A DNA stretch of 64,000 bases from Aplectana chamaeleonis (Eukaryota; Nematoda; Chromadorea; Rhabditida; Cosmocercidae). The DNA is taken from the NCBI GenBank assembly GCA_029168955.1, contig JAPDOI010000292.1:224501-288500 (forward strand). Direction: 5' to 3'. Every line of letters begins with the position of its first letter. Position 1 is the first letter of the stretch. Below the pieces are notes generated by a model that was not told where the DNA came from, did not search any database, and saw nothing but the letters and a program-made list of their open reading frames with translations. This document shows, one piece after another, positions 1 to 10,130 of this stretch. The translations under genes were made by a program, and so were the position numbers.

Positions 1-30
1 GAAGAAACAATTCAATGGTTCAAAATACAC

Positions 31-1306
31 TTAATTTTCCAGTATAATCTCCCTGAACATTAATACTTTTGCTCCAAAGATCCTCCAATCTGTGGATCGA
101 TACGCTGAAGGATACGCTTCAACAGCCGTTATGACCTCTTCATTTGATGAAAAACGCTTGCCACGCATAAATTTTTGAGGTCTGGAAACAAATGGAAGTC
201 GCTGGGGGTTATTTCTGGTGAATACGGTGAATGCTCCAACAATTGGAACTTTAATTCATGGACTTTAGCCGTTGTCAAAATGCTCTTGTGACACGGTGCC
301 TTGTCCTGATGAAAAAGGTTTTTTTCCTCTGCAAACCGAGTCGTTTTTCACGAATTTTTCCTTCAACTGGTCCAAAAGGTTGCAATAATATTCAGAATCA
401 ATTGTTTTACCAGCCTGCAAGTAATTCACAAACAAGATCCTTTTCGAATCTCGAAAGACTGATGCCATAACCTTCTTGGCCGATTTCCGGACACGAACTC
501 GTTCAGAAGACGAACAACCACTCAGGCGATTCTCGGCCCCGAGCCGACACAAATAGGAATCGGAGCCGCCTGACAGTTCGGCTCGTTCTCCCAATCTCCG
601 GGCTACTGCTGTTGCTGTTCGGGCCAACCGGATTAGCCCGGGCAGCAACAGCAGTGGCCCGGAAAGCAACAGCAGCGGCCCGGACAGCAACAGGAGCCGA
701 CTCGCAGATTGGAAAAACGAGCCGAACTGTCAGGCGGCTCGGGGCCGATAATCGCCTGAGCAGGTTCACACCACTCCTTAGCCTCTTTTTTTGTTTCAGG
801 ATCATGGTGGTAGACCCAATTCTGTGATAGCGATGAATCGACGCGCAAAATCCGTTTTACCCATTTTAAAACGCTCCAAATGTTGCCGAGAAAGTCGCAT
901 TCGAATAGGTTTTTGTTCCATTGTTAGCGAATGCGGCACCCATCGTGCACAGAGCTTTCTAAAACTCAAAATTTTTCTTAAAATATGGCTCACACTGCCT
1001 AATGAGATGTGTAGAGCCTCTACTAAATCTCTCTTAGTCAATCGACGATCTTCCAAAACCATATCCTGTATTTTGGCTATGATTTCTGGTGTTGATGCGC
1101 TTTTTGGACGTCCTTCACGTGGATCGTCTTCAGGCTTGTACGACCACGTTTAAATTCAGCAACCCATTTTTCTACTGTTCTTATTGTAGGTGAACAATCA
1201 TTATACACTTTTAACATTCTTTGGTGAATTTCTTTTGGTGCTACACCTTCCAAAAATAAGAATTTTATCACTGCACTATATTCAATTTTTTCCGTTGCTG
1301 TGACAT
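31..1306 (-). pseudogene. mariner transposase pseudogene
   Basis: A DDE/D-type transposase that would cut and paste the surrounding mariner element. The likely start is the ATG at 1306. A shift in the A-run near 1285 separates it from the N-terminal helix-turn-helix block (1077-1271, with the GVAPKEIHQRM and VEKWVAEFKRGRTS segments). The next block (802-1062) carries LSRQHLERFKMGKTDF. WVYHHDPETKKEAKEW follows at about 780-830 in another frame. The catalytic-core segment KKVMASVF begins near 470, and the C-terminal segment FSSNEEVITAVEAY lies near 90-150. At least three frame changes and a 240-base insertion show it is dead. The 'HQDNAP'-type segment with the second catalytic Asp is also degraded. 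Confidence 0.85.
521..760. mobile_element. Palindromic MITE inserted in the mariner
   Basis: The two ends are inverted copies beginning CTCAGGCGATT, and most of the 240 bases fold on themselves through GC-rich arms rich in GCAACAGCAG. It splits the transposase between the EWCEP and SERVRVRKS segments, so it arrived after the mariner. No open frame of its own is credible. A short CA is present at both flanks, but the target duplication is not certain. Confidence 0.7.
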
Positions 1307-1463
1307 GGCGACACTAAATGGCTTGTAAACGAAGAATGAATCGACAGATTGAAATGAAACTTCACATACGTTCATATGAAGACTGTACCAACAAAATAAA
1401 AAATTTTTGGGCCGGTAGCAACGCCCTCTCTTATCGAACGACAAAACTTATTGAACAACCTGG

Positions 1464-1990
1464 TAGACTGACGGATAGGGATCGGAGGTGAGAGAGTCCA
1501 TAAAAAGCGATTTTCTAAGAGCAACCTTGGGCCATCTATGACACCTTAGACCCCGTCATATTCGGCCAATCGACTGCAGCCAGGCCTGTGAATAAGCATC
1601 TACATCATGCAAATTGGGAGTGAAAAAAATTTATTCAGTGGGCATGCCTGTATTGCTCACTGAAGTCGGAACTCCATCTCCCCTGATGTGACGGGACTGA
1701 ACCCGCCTAGTCCGTCCTGATCCAGTTGATGCCGTCCGGTCGATATGTATTCAATGTATGGCCTACTGCCTATAAGGTGGAAATAGTCCCCGTGGTAGCT
1801 TTATTACGCCAGCCGCAGTGCGCTCGAGTAAGCCTGCATAGTCGACTTGCATGCAACCGACACACAAGGGACGGGAGAGGACGGCTCATTAGTAGTAGAG
1901 ACGGAGGAGGACGGCTCTGTCTGGCATTAGGCGGACTATGACGGGGCCTGAGAGCGGGCGAGCTGTTACCTGTGATCTGGTGTCTCTTAC
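1464..1990. other. Non-coding stretch with scattered repeat similarity
   Basis: No coding frame is supported. Phrases such as 'ACTGACGGATAGGG', 'CCCCGTCATA.TCGGCC' and 'GTCCGGTCGATATGTA' recur in similar form around 7215-7345, 51660-51710 and 59500-59700. This suggests remnants of one palindrome-rich repeat family. The gene with the exon at 1991-2053 would have to continue into this interval, but no following exon is convincing. Confidence 0.35.
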
Positions 1991-2053
1991 CTGTGATGGA
2001 AGCGCCGTCACATAGGCTACCGTAGCCAATAGTAGTAGAATTAAAAGACGCAT
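1991..2053 (-). CDS. Orphan first exon encoding a signal peptide
   Basis: On the minus strand a good nematode acceptor (TGTTTTCAG) sits directly before ATG. Twenty-one codons follow, MRLLILLLLATVAYVTALPSQ, and then a consensus donor CAG|GTAAGA. This is a typical secretory signal peptide with a likely cleavage site after VTA. An alternative donor 21 bases further on (CAG|GTAACA) would add VRDTRSQ. The acceptor abutting ATG fits spliced-leader trans-splicing of a 5' UTR-less message. No downstream exon could be identified in 1464-1990, so the gene is either broken or has short unrecognised exons. Small secreted peptides (for example neuropeptide precursors) begin this way, but the family is unknown. 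Confidence 0.35.
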
Positions 2054-2639
2054 CTGAAAACAATTCTGGAAGAAACTTTTCGAGACGATTAAAATGGTTA
2101 ATAGCTTGTTGATATGAGGAGTACGCGGCTGGAAAGGAAATTCATGAAGTTTGACATAGCGTTCCTCATGGAATCTGATGAAGTGACCTCTCATTTATAC
2201 ACCTCACAGTTGGTGACGAGTTCCTCTGCCTGCGTGTCCTAAAAAAAATTTTGTGTGTTTGGAGTTTCTGCTTTCGATTAAAAATAGACTGAATTGTTTG
2301 ACTTGCATGTGTCTGAAAAGCTTTTTTGATTTCTTAGCAGTGTAGAAGCCTTCCTGAAGTTAAAACATGATACTTAGCCTTCCACTTCTGAAAGGTCAGT
2401 AAGTCAGTTCAGTGAAGTTGACTCCGTCACGTCTCATCACATGAGGATGATTTCACCCTATCCGATTGACTCTGGAATCCAAACAGCTTTTTTGGAGCTG
2501 ACGAAATGGAAATAAAACAAATGATGTGTGAACAGATGGCAAAGATTTCAGATGAAAACTGCGTTTTGAATGCATGCAGAAATTTTGCCCCAATTCGCAT
2601 TGTCAGCAGGCGATCTGTGGATCAAATCAGACATGCGCC

Positions 2640-3130
2640 GACATAGGACCCTTTCACAGAGATACGAAACACTCGGACAAACTCTTGTAGAAATTTCCGC
2701 GACATTGCCGGGATAGTGCCGCTTCGGCACTCGAGCGGATAGCGATAGCGGTTCCTCGATCGGTCGCAACGCCTTTACAAAAATGGGCCCGACTGCGAGT
2801 AACTCGAATTAAATTAATCACGAATTTAAATACAACTAGACCTCGGCCAATGTGCCTGCGCTTTTGACGTCTATAGTTTGATTGGGACAGAGGGTATCCC
2901 CATAACCGCGACCAGGGATACACGGGTTGCACCTCAAACTTATGTAAGTGCACCGCGGACAATCTCGTTTTACCACACAGGACAGTGCTTCGACGTGGGT
3001 TCGCTTATGCATCTTCGCGGCGCCGTTTCTGTTCCAAAACGGAACCGTTGCGGTACTATCGCGGCAATGTCGCGGCTTTGTACAAGCTCTGGGAACTGCA
3101 ACAGTTCCTGGAGCTTCACTCGACAGAAAA
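2640..3130. repeat. Foldback repeat with GCGACATTGCCG arms
   Basis: Arms at about 2694-2730 and 3046-3080 are inverted copies containing GCGACATTGCCG and GATAGT(G/A)CCGC. The intervening sequence is GC-rich, with no persuasive gene. The same 'GGCACTATCGCGG' vocabulary appears in the tandem block at 9985-10130 and near 6480, so this is one dispersed repeat family. Confidence 0.5.
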
Positions 3131-3420
3131 AAAGAAGTTAGATCTGGATGAGCTTATAGCGTAATCTACAACAAGTTCTTCAAAATGTCCTTTGAACACA
3201 CTTTTACACATGAATACCGATTCACAACTTTGAGTGACGGTCTTCAGTGAAGAAAACCGATGGTAATTGTATTCAAAGATTTTGCGAACACATCTTACAA
3301 GGGAACAATCATTACATGCCGTGGCTAATCCAAATGAAATATGCGTTTCTAGGAACAATTTCCGACGTAGATTTCGAAATTTTATATTGCTGCTGCGAAA
3401 CGTTTCTCTGAACGTAGTTA
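3116..3420 (-). repeat. Left copy of an inverted repeat pair
   Basis: Read on the minus strand, this matches 5690-5960 on the plus strand over about 250 bases (for example TTCGAAATCTACGTCG, GAAACGC.TATTTCAT and GCCACGGCATG). The copies face each other 2.3 kb apart, with a hAT-type element and a tRNA-like segment between them. Short frames in both copies encode similar peptides (ETHISFGLATAC versus ETLISCGMATAC). That only reflects DNA similarity; no transposase motif is present. Confidence 0.5.
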
Positions 3421-3639
3421 GTACATATAGGCGTTTTTAGCGTATCACTCGTAGACGCATTATAACGTGTAATCCACCAGTCTTCGTCGCCTCCTTAGAT
3501 ACACCAATGGGATTCCTACACTAGGAGTCATCCTATAGTGTGTTGTAACGCCGGAATATGTTGCTAAGATGAACGAGGCTGCGCGCCATCAAATACGAAT
3601 TCAGAGCCGCACTTGCCTCGATTGGCGCAGTGACAGTGG

Positions 3640-3647
3640 GTGCTGCA
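3640..3647. repeat. Left 8-bp target-site duplication GTGCTGCA
   Basis: GTGCTGCA ends immediately before CAGGGATGTGCG at 3648. It is repeated exactly at 4837-4844, after the matching end. Eight-base duplications are diagnostic of hAT transposition. Confidence 0.8.
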
Positions 3648-4836
3648 CAGGGATGTGCGTAATTACGACTAAAGACTAACAAATTTTACGACTAACGGGC
3701 TTTTTCGGTGTTACGACTAACGACTAACAACTAACGGAATTTAAAACATTTTCGTAAGCAATCCCAAAATTCGTTAGAAAGTCAAAAGACATTCAAATCG
3801 CACTTCAACCTAAGTCTTACATCAGGATGGATACATATTGCACTGTTGGTTGTTCTAGATGAATGGTATGAAATAACCATAGCGTTCAGTAATCATTATT
3901 TCTACTGACACTGCTTCGCAGTTCTGAAACTTCCCCCCCCCGCCCACTTTGACCTCAACCCAACGTTGAGCAAGGTCCGGAGCAGCGCTTCTGCGACTTC
4001 GCGTCGGTCGCGCACGACTCTATGGTAGGCTCGCTGAACCAGTCCCGAATCATTGCCGGCTCGAGCGGAATTTTTAACACAAGGCACTATCAGAGGTGAC
4101 AATATGGAGCGGTGCCTGCAGGCCACAACTGCCCAACGACGGTACCTGTATCTGATGATTGAATTGTGAAGGGTGCCGCCTTTCGATTTTGTCATAAATT
4201 CGAGATATGGGGTTTTCATAAAGTGGTGCTAGACCTCTCAGTGGGTGAAATTTTTACTTGGGTGCTAATTTCTTCCGACCTTTCCTCATTAGGGGAACAA
4301 GCTCTAAACCACACAAGCGCTCGGATCGCGACCCTGAGCAAAGAACAATTAGTGCGAAGTCGGTGCGATTCTCCGTGTTGTCACCATCGGATCGATGTCA
4401 AATATCATTATTTAGCACGGAATAGCAAATTTTGCTCTGGAAAAAAGCGAAGAGTTCAAGATTTCTTCGGTTTCCCATATTGTTCTTTTTCTTACCGAAA
4501 AAAAAATGACAAAAATCGATGAACACATACTCTGGAGTACTAAGGCTTTCGTGCATATTTTCAATTATGTATATTAAGTTTGCAGTTTGAACTAGGTTCT
4601 CTAACAAGGAGTGATTTGTGTCTTCAATGACCATGAATGTTTTGGAAAACATACATCTCTTCATGCCTTCCTTTTTATCTATTCATAAGGGCTTTTTTTT
4701 CTGCCTCATCTGGGCTTGTTTTCGAAGCCTAGATTTTTAACGACTAACGATTAACGACTAACGACTAACGAGGATTTTGGCCGGTTGAACGACTAACGAC
4801 TAACGAATTACAAAATTTTTATTACGCACATCCCTG
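3648..4836. mobile_element. Non-autonomous hAT-type element with GACTAAC repeats
   Basis: The termini CAGGGATGTGCGTAAT and ATTACGCACATCCCTG are perfect inverted copies, flanked by identical 8-bp duplications (3640-3647, 4837-4844). Just inside both ends are iterated copies of (A)ACGACTAACGACTAAC (3670-3735 and 4738-4807). This is the arrangement hAT transposases use as subterminal binding sites. The 1189-base interior has no transposase; its open frames are short. Hence it is a non-autonomous hAT element. The perfect duplication implies a fairly recent insertion. Confidence 0.8.
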
Positions 4837-4871
4837 GTGCTGCAGCGGTCACGGGTTCTAATCCATGCCGC

Positions 4872-5450
4872 ACTCGCAGTTTTTGCACTCTTGTGTATTA
4901 CTCGTTTGCATCTCGCAAAGTTTAGAAAATTAGCAGTTTTATCGTGCGAGAGCTTTTTTTGTAGGATTATGTGGCGTTTCAGTCGTGAATGTCTGATCCA
5001 CGCGGCTGGTGTTTTGCTGTGAAAATGAGTATGCTTGCACCAAATTTATAGCTACGAGCCCATGTGGTAATTATGCACAAAGTGTTTGAAACAAATGATT
5101 TTCTCACAATGAGAATAAGGACTGAAATTGGGTTTTCGAACAATCATTAAAATCCCACACGCCCATTGATTGAGGAGGGAAACAGTACTGAACCGGACTC
5201 TACTAGATGCGCTAATACAGGCAGAACATTACACGAGAATCGCTTGAGGAGTCAGGTTGGAGTGAGCGCGAGAAAACAAAAATCAGGTATGATTCGGGTT
5301 CACGGCCTCGAAAAAATTGGGCTGATTTGACGCAAATGCCGCAAACACATCGTTTCATAGAAAAAAATCTTCTTTTCTGGAGAACTACTCTATAGGTTAT
5401 AGTAGCCAAAATACCATATTCCTATCGTACCCTACAATAATCAACTTAAG
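4872..5450. other. No gene recognised
   Basis: Mixed-composition sequence with stop-riddled frames. No splice-supported exon, tandem array or terminal repeat was seen. Confidence 0.4.
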
Positions 5451-5454
5451 CATC

Positions 5455-5690
5455 GAAAAAGAACTTCATATTCGTGTTCAGCGCCCCCAATAACCCCCAG
5501 ACGACGTTTGGGCAAAAAAAATTCACATTCGCAGCCTCACGCAGGTGGCAACTCTATCCCACTTTTGGAAGTCCAAAGATCAAAAACGAATTGCCCCGAA
5601 TCTATCCAGGGTGTTATTTGCAGTGCTGAACACGAATATTAGGTCCGTTTCCGGTTTGTTGGAAGATTTCTGTAGGTTACGGCAGGTGTA
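5455..5690. repeat. 'GTGTTCAGCGCCCC' nematode repeat
   Basis: Contains ATTCGTGTTCAGCGCCCCC followed by AAATTC/CATTCGC text, then 'GCTGAACACGAATATTAGGT', an inverted echo. Related fragments occur at 33000, 37390, 39610 and 62465. This phrase is familiar from Caenorhabditis intergenic DNA. It has no coding potential. Confidence 0.5.
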
Positions 5691-5960
5691 AAGTCATCTT
5701 GCTATGGAATTCTATTTCAAATAGCTTATAACTCCGTTCAGAGAAACGCTTTGCAGTTGTATTGTGAAAGTTCGAAATCTACGTCGAAATGCAATTCTAG
5801 AAACGCTAATCTCATGCGGAATGGCCACGGCATGCAGTGAACCTCCCTTGATTCAGCACCTCAGACAGTCGCCGCATTCAATGCGTGTTGAATATGCATA
5901 CAACTCGAAAACAAGGCGGTTTTGTGCACAGTCAGGGAACGTGCTGCTAGGGGAACACAT
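5690..5960 (+). repeat. Right copy of the inverted repeat pair
   Basis: Counterpart of 3116-3420 on the opposite strand, diverged by perhaps a quarter to a third. The pair may be the long inverted ends of one old element, but no termini or target duplication could be fixed. Confidence 0.5.
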
Positions 5961-6400
5961 GCTCCTATTGTTAGGGGAGCACATGCTCCTATTGTGCTTC
6001 AACATATAGCACGTGCCCCAACAAGTAAAACGCTCAATGCGTGCCTGATACACCTTCAACTCGATGACAAAACGATTTACCAAAAAGGAAGGCATGCGAC
6101 ACACTCTTGAGAAGGGGCTCAAATGTCGACAGCGTCGCCGGTTCAGTTACCCAAGTCTGCAGTACTTAGCTCGATAGCCGCTGAAGATCACGTCCGACAG
6201 CTGCCGACCCCAGGCAGTGCTCGGCGAGCTTGCAGAGCCGCATTTCAGTGTGCCGGCCGCGTTGCGTGTCGGTGTGCTGCTGCTATAGCTAAGCTTCCTT
6301 GCAGCACGTGCTCCTGCGATTAATTTTTTCAGCACGTGCTTCGTTCTTGAAAGTTGGCCGCACGTGCTGCTGTTTGGAGCACGTAATCCTGCGATAGAGC
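5945..6400. repeat. AGCAC(A/G)TGCT-rich imperfect repeats
   Basis: Two adjacent copies of GGGGA(A/G)CACATGCTCCTATTG (about 5950-5998) are followed by at least four AGCACGTGCT-like palindromes up to 6395, several ending CTCCTGCGAT. CACGTG is also an E-box core, but the phrase lies in repeat DNA and nothing ties it to a promoter. Confidence 0.5.
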
Positions 6401-6706
6401 CTTTTGATGGGTGTGGTCACCCGAGTTGAGTTCAGGTTTGACACGCATTGAATGCTGCAATTTTCTTAGAAAGCGGTGATCGTGGAGCCGCCGCGATACT
6501 ATCGCTGCACAGTCGGATGTCGCAGTACTTTACCGGTACTGTCGCGGCACGCTCTCCCACAAAATGCGCAGACTTAGGCACCGTACTTAGGGGCTATAGG
6601 GGCGAGCACGCGACGCATCGGTTTCGTACGAGCTTCCGCGCCCGCATCTCATCAGCTGATCATGTGGGTGTTTCATCATTTTACACCACAACTCGTTTTT
6701 CTTCAA

Positions 6707-7192
6707 AGGCAGTGTCCACGATAAAAACCATGTCTGATTTTTTGGTTGATATCGGCAGCTGCGGGGCCTAGCGTAACCCTAACGTTGAAAAAACTAAGAA
6801 AAATGAGCTCGGAACGGTCCCCTACGGCCCCAAAGTTGGACGCCCGTCAGCTCGTCACACCCTAGATGCACTTTCCACGCCCATCGACGTGAACAAATGA
6901 ATGCTCGAGATTGTGAGATGAGCGATGGTTTCCGATCAATAGCCCCGTTCTTCCCTTCATTCTCAACTTCTCTCTTTACTCAGGTCAGCTCGCATGCATC
7001 GGCTGCAAAAGACGGAAGTTACAACTCTCGGACAACTCGTCCACCATGCTTCCCTAGCCCAATTTTTGAGGGACTATAACTCCGTTCCTAGGAGGTCTTG
7101 AACGATTCCAAAAACATCATTGGAATCAGCACGGGACCGTCATCAAAATGGGTGGAAAAGCTGAAAAACGATGTTTATCGTGAACACTGCCT
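6707..7192. mobile_element. TTAA-family MITE, family A copy 1
   Basis: Inverted ends AGGCAGTGTCCACGATAA and its complement bound 486 bases. The 4-base flanks are TCAA on the left and TTAA on the right. The interior contains 'GAACAAATGAATGCTCGAG' and 'GAGGGACTATAACTCCGTT', shared with copies near 12939 and 48812. No transposase is present. Such palindromic TTAA-target elements (PALTTAA type) are known from C. elegans; the exact family is inferred. Confidence 0.75.
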
Positions 7193-7339
7193 TTAAACAC
7201 TCCTCCCGGGAGTCAGTAAATTATTACATGCGTATTGACCAGGACGGCCACTGACGGCACACCTGGTCAGTCCGGCCGCAAAGGGTGGATTTTTTACGCC
7301 CGATTTCCGTGATGTAGATGCTTATCGACCGGGCTGGGT

Positions 7340-7741
7340 ACCTGGTATACTTCGGCATCGAATAATTTCGAGTCATCCTATATATGGATTTTTCTTTCGA
7401 ATGACAACATGGTTCGAGCCGTCTTCGGTTTTCAGACTACAAGTAAGAGGCAAGGTTCTCATAATTCATGCCACAGCAAAATTTTTTGCCTTCACAAAAT
7501 CATAATTATCAATAATTCGAAAAAATAGTCGACTTCGAGTCATAGTCGACTATTTTTTCGAATAATTGATAATTATGATTTTGTGAAGGCAAATAATTCT
7601 GTCATGACATGACTTATGAGAAGCTTACCTCTTACTTGCTGTCTGAAAACCGGAATCGGCTCGAACCATTTTGCCATTTTAAAGAAAAATCCATTTATAG
7701 GATAACTCGAAATTATTCGATGCCTAAGTATAGTACCTGGA
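7340..7741. repeat. Large near-perfect foldback (~195-base arms)
   Basis: The sequence from 7340 to about 7531 is repeated in inverse orientation from about 7545 to 7741, at roughly 88 percent identity by eye. The inner ~50 bases of each arm, including TCGAAAAAATAGTCGAC and the TTCACAAAATCATAATT segment, are almost identical. The spacer is only about ten bases. This is a foldback element or palindromic duplication; no coding function is expected. Confidence 0.8.
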
Positions 7742-7754
7742 AAAGGAGTGGCGG

Positions 7755-7900
7755 CGTGGTCAGTATACTTTGACCGAATCGAGTGATTCGAAAAATCACT
7801 CGAATGGAAAAGTCGACTTCGAATTATTCGAGAAGTCGAATATTCGAAAAAGGCAAAGTCCCGAATTATTCGAGAAGTCGAATATTCAAAAAAATCTGAA
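7755..7900. repeat. TCGAATTATTCGAG short direct repeats
   Basis: GAATTATTCGAGAAGTCGAA occurs twice in tandem (about 7828 and 7863), next to a palindromic GAGTGATTCGAAAAATCACTC. It adjoins the large foldback and shares its TCGAATAATTCG vocabulary, so it may be the same element's subterminal region. Confidence 0.45.
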
Positions 7901-8283
7901 AATGTAAAAGTATAGCGGTCAGTCCCTGAGAGGGGCGGCCCCCTTCCAGCTTTGAAATCGGTGCACCCCCTCCCATTGACGTTGTGACTGCGACCCTTGT
8001 ATGAATTAATGTTTTGGTTTAATTCCATTGTTTGTTTCAAGAAAAAAGTTTTCAAATGTATCAGGAAGCATTGATTGTGAAAAGAAACGAGAGAAAATAT
8101 TCAGAAAAGCTCAAAATAGCTTAGTGGTCGTCTCGATCTGGGGCTCAACCGAAAATTTTTTAAGTCCTCTTCGAAATAAACACTTCAGCAGCCCAATCCG
8201 CGAAAAAATTGTTTTTCGCCTGCTCTGAGCCGATCCCGGCTCAAAATGGTCAGACCAACCTGGAACGGCCGATAACATTACTT

Positions 8284-8726
8284 GAAGTCACAATCCAACC
8301 ACAGGGACGAAATCTGGGATTTCCACATAGTTATGAAGTAGGCCCACCTTTTATAGCACCTGCCGAATGCGAGCTCTCAGCTCCCCCAAATAAGCTAGAT
8401 ATAGGAAGAAGCCACCCTGGGGCGCTCACATCCCATAGAGATGGTATTCAATCATTAGCCCCGTTCTTCTTTTCATTCTTAGCCTCTCTCTTTATTCTGG
8501 TCCGCTAACATACATCGCTTGCGAATGACGAAAGTTATAACCTTGAACAACTCGTCCACCATGCTTTCGCCTGTAAATTTTAGGCAATTTTCGATGGGGC
8601 CAGAACTCCATTTCCAGGGGGTTCTGTACAATTCCAGAGACATCATTGGGATCGACGTGGGACCGTTCTCAAGACAGCCGGAAAAAAACAGAAAAACTAT
8701 TCTGAAGTTGGACTGTGCCTTTCAGA
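8284..8726. mobile_element. TTAA-family MITE, family B copy 1
   Basis: The right end reads TTGGACTGTGCCT and the left end is a degraded inverse (AAGTCACAATCCAACC). The interior matches 63325-63801 in reverse, including 'AGCTAGATATAGGAAGAAGCC' and 'ACTCGTCCACCATGCTT'. The flanks are too worn to show a TTAA duplication. Confidence 0.65.
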
Positions 8727-8979
8727 GAACTCCGTAGAAATCCTTTGAATATTAACGTTACCGATCGGTGGTTCATTTCATTCCTGCATTGAACGCCCCC
8801 TCTGTTTAGGATTGTGCCTGCTTTCCTTTTTAGCAACCTGAAAAAATACAGCAGAAGAATCAATAACCCGTAAAAATTGTCTTTGCAGCGGTTCTGTCTG
8901 TTTCAGTATGAAGCAAATTGTACGAAAATTCGAAGACTATCGTGTAGTGTAGCTACCGACGGACCACAAAGTCCATAAC

Positions 8980-9135
8980 ATGGCCTACGATAGGGTCATA
9001 CATTGAGCATGAGCATCCTCTCTCCCGGTGTGAAATTTGCTGTCGTTGATCGCGTACGTGTGCGCGCGTATGCTGCGTCTCCGCCCTCTCCCTTTTTCGC
9101 TATCTCAACCCTCCCTCCGCTAAAGCACGTGATGG
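8980..9135. repeat. Short repeat related to the TATAAAACGGCG family core
   Basis: The core 'TGCGTCTCCGCCCTCTCCC..CGCTATCTCAACCCTCC' resembles the interiors of elements at 26242, 26411 and 41497, and of 20420-20515. Termini are not recognisable here. Confidence 0.35.
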
Positions 9136-9484
9136 AACTAACTAAATTTTTTAACTAACTAAACCAAAACAGCGGACGGCTTTGCGATTTCCTTCTTGCA
9201 GCAAAGAACTTTCTTTGTGTGTCCCTCTGGTGGGACACACACATGGCCCTCAATGGGTCCGATCCAGGGATGTGCGGCAATTGCCGTTTGTCGTTTGCCG
9301 GCCATTTTTGGGAACTTTTTTGCCGTTTGTCGTTTGCCGAAATTTTCGTTATTTTTCCGGCAAAACATTGGAAGTAAACGCCGTCTATGCTCGCGGCTAT
9401 GTGGGCACTAGGGGTAATCCGATTATCCGTTGTTCGCTCAACCGTTATCCGGGGTTTTGAGTTATCTGGGGTTGTAGTAAATCT

Positions 9485-9940
9485 GTTTGAAAACGCGAGT
9501 TAACTCGCGGTAAGTTTGCGGTAAGTTCGCGGTAAAATCGCCGTACACTGCAGCTCAACGCGAGCTTTTTATTTGAAGATTTCCAGGAAAGGAACTCGCA
9601 TGCCACGTTGTGAGAGGCTAGATACGCATAGTGTAAAAAAATTCCATAAAAAATTGGTTCATTCTGTCTTTTCTGGGACAAATATTGATTTAGAAAAAAA
9701 TTCTGAAGATTTTTCAAACTTTTCTCAGCTCGCAGTAAGTTTGCGCGAAACTTCAACTTAACGCGAGCTGACAGAAAAATTGGAACTAGTATGTGAATGA
9801 GGAGAAAGATGGATAGTTTTTGAAAAAGTCCTGCGGAGAACTTCTCTAAAGGTATCCATCTTTTTCTTCATTCATAATCTATTTCCATTTTCTATGTCAG
9901 CTCGCGTTATGTTGCAGTTTTGAGCGAACTTAACGCGAGA
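9485..9940. repeat. Nested TTAACGCGAGCT repeat
   Basis: Inside the hAT-type element. TTAACGCGAGCTGACA at about 9758 and its inverse at 9895-9910 enclose a palindrome whose arms read AAAGATGGATAG and CTATCCATCTTT-like. Several AAGTTTGCGGTAAGTTCGCGG iterations lie at 9500-9540. Probably another small element inserted in the first. Confidence 0.5.
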
Positions 9941-9984
9941 TCACCACCCAGTTGTATTATGACTCATTTCATTTTATCAGAGCG

Positions 9985-10130
9985 CGGCTACTGATCGCGG
10001 AGCCGCAAAGGCACTACCGCGGAGCCGCAGCGGCACTACCGCGGGGCCGCTGAGGCACTATCGCGGGGCCGCCACGACATTGCCTCCGCGATAGTGCCGC
10101 TTCGGTGCCTGTAGGAGCCGAAGCCGCAGC
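9985..10130. repeat. GC-rich ~26-bp tandem repeat
   Basis: Four imperfect units of GGCACTACCGCGG(A/G)GCCGC follow one another to about 10080, then the inverse 'GCGATAGTGCCGC' appears, giving a hairpin. Related words occur at 2640-3130 and near 6480. Confidence 0.6.

Larger units (their letters stand above)
1..1463 (-). mobile_element. Decayed mariner transposon (left end outside window)
   Basis: The minus strand encodes recognisable pieces of a mariner transposase. The right terminus matches a mariner inverted repeat beginning CAGGTTGTTCAATAAG (read on the minus strand), and a TA at 1464-1465 follows it, as expected for a mariner target. The other terminus is not reached, so the copy continues past base 1. 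The body is interrupted by a separate palindromic element at 521-760. Assignment to mariner is strong; the subfamily was not determined. Confidence 0.85.
3611..4871 (+). other. tRNA-like (SINE-like) sequence split by the hAT element
   Basis: If the 3648-4836 insert and one duplication copy are ignored, 3611-3647 and 4845-4871 abut. Together they give an A-box-like TTGGCGCAGTG and a B-box-like GGGTTCTAATCC at about tRNA spacing. Stem pairing is poor, so this is at best a tRNA-derived relic or SINE head, not a functional tRNA. Confidence 0.25.

Noticed and set aside
265..690. 141-residue minus-strand frame
   Set aside because: A chimaera of the palindromic insert and the mariner transposase remnant, not a gene.
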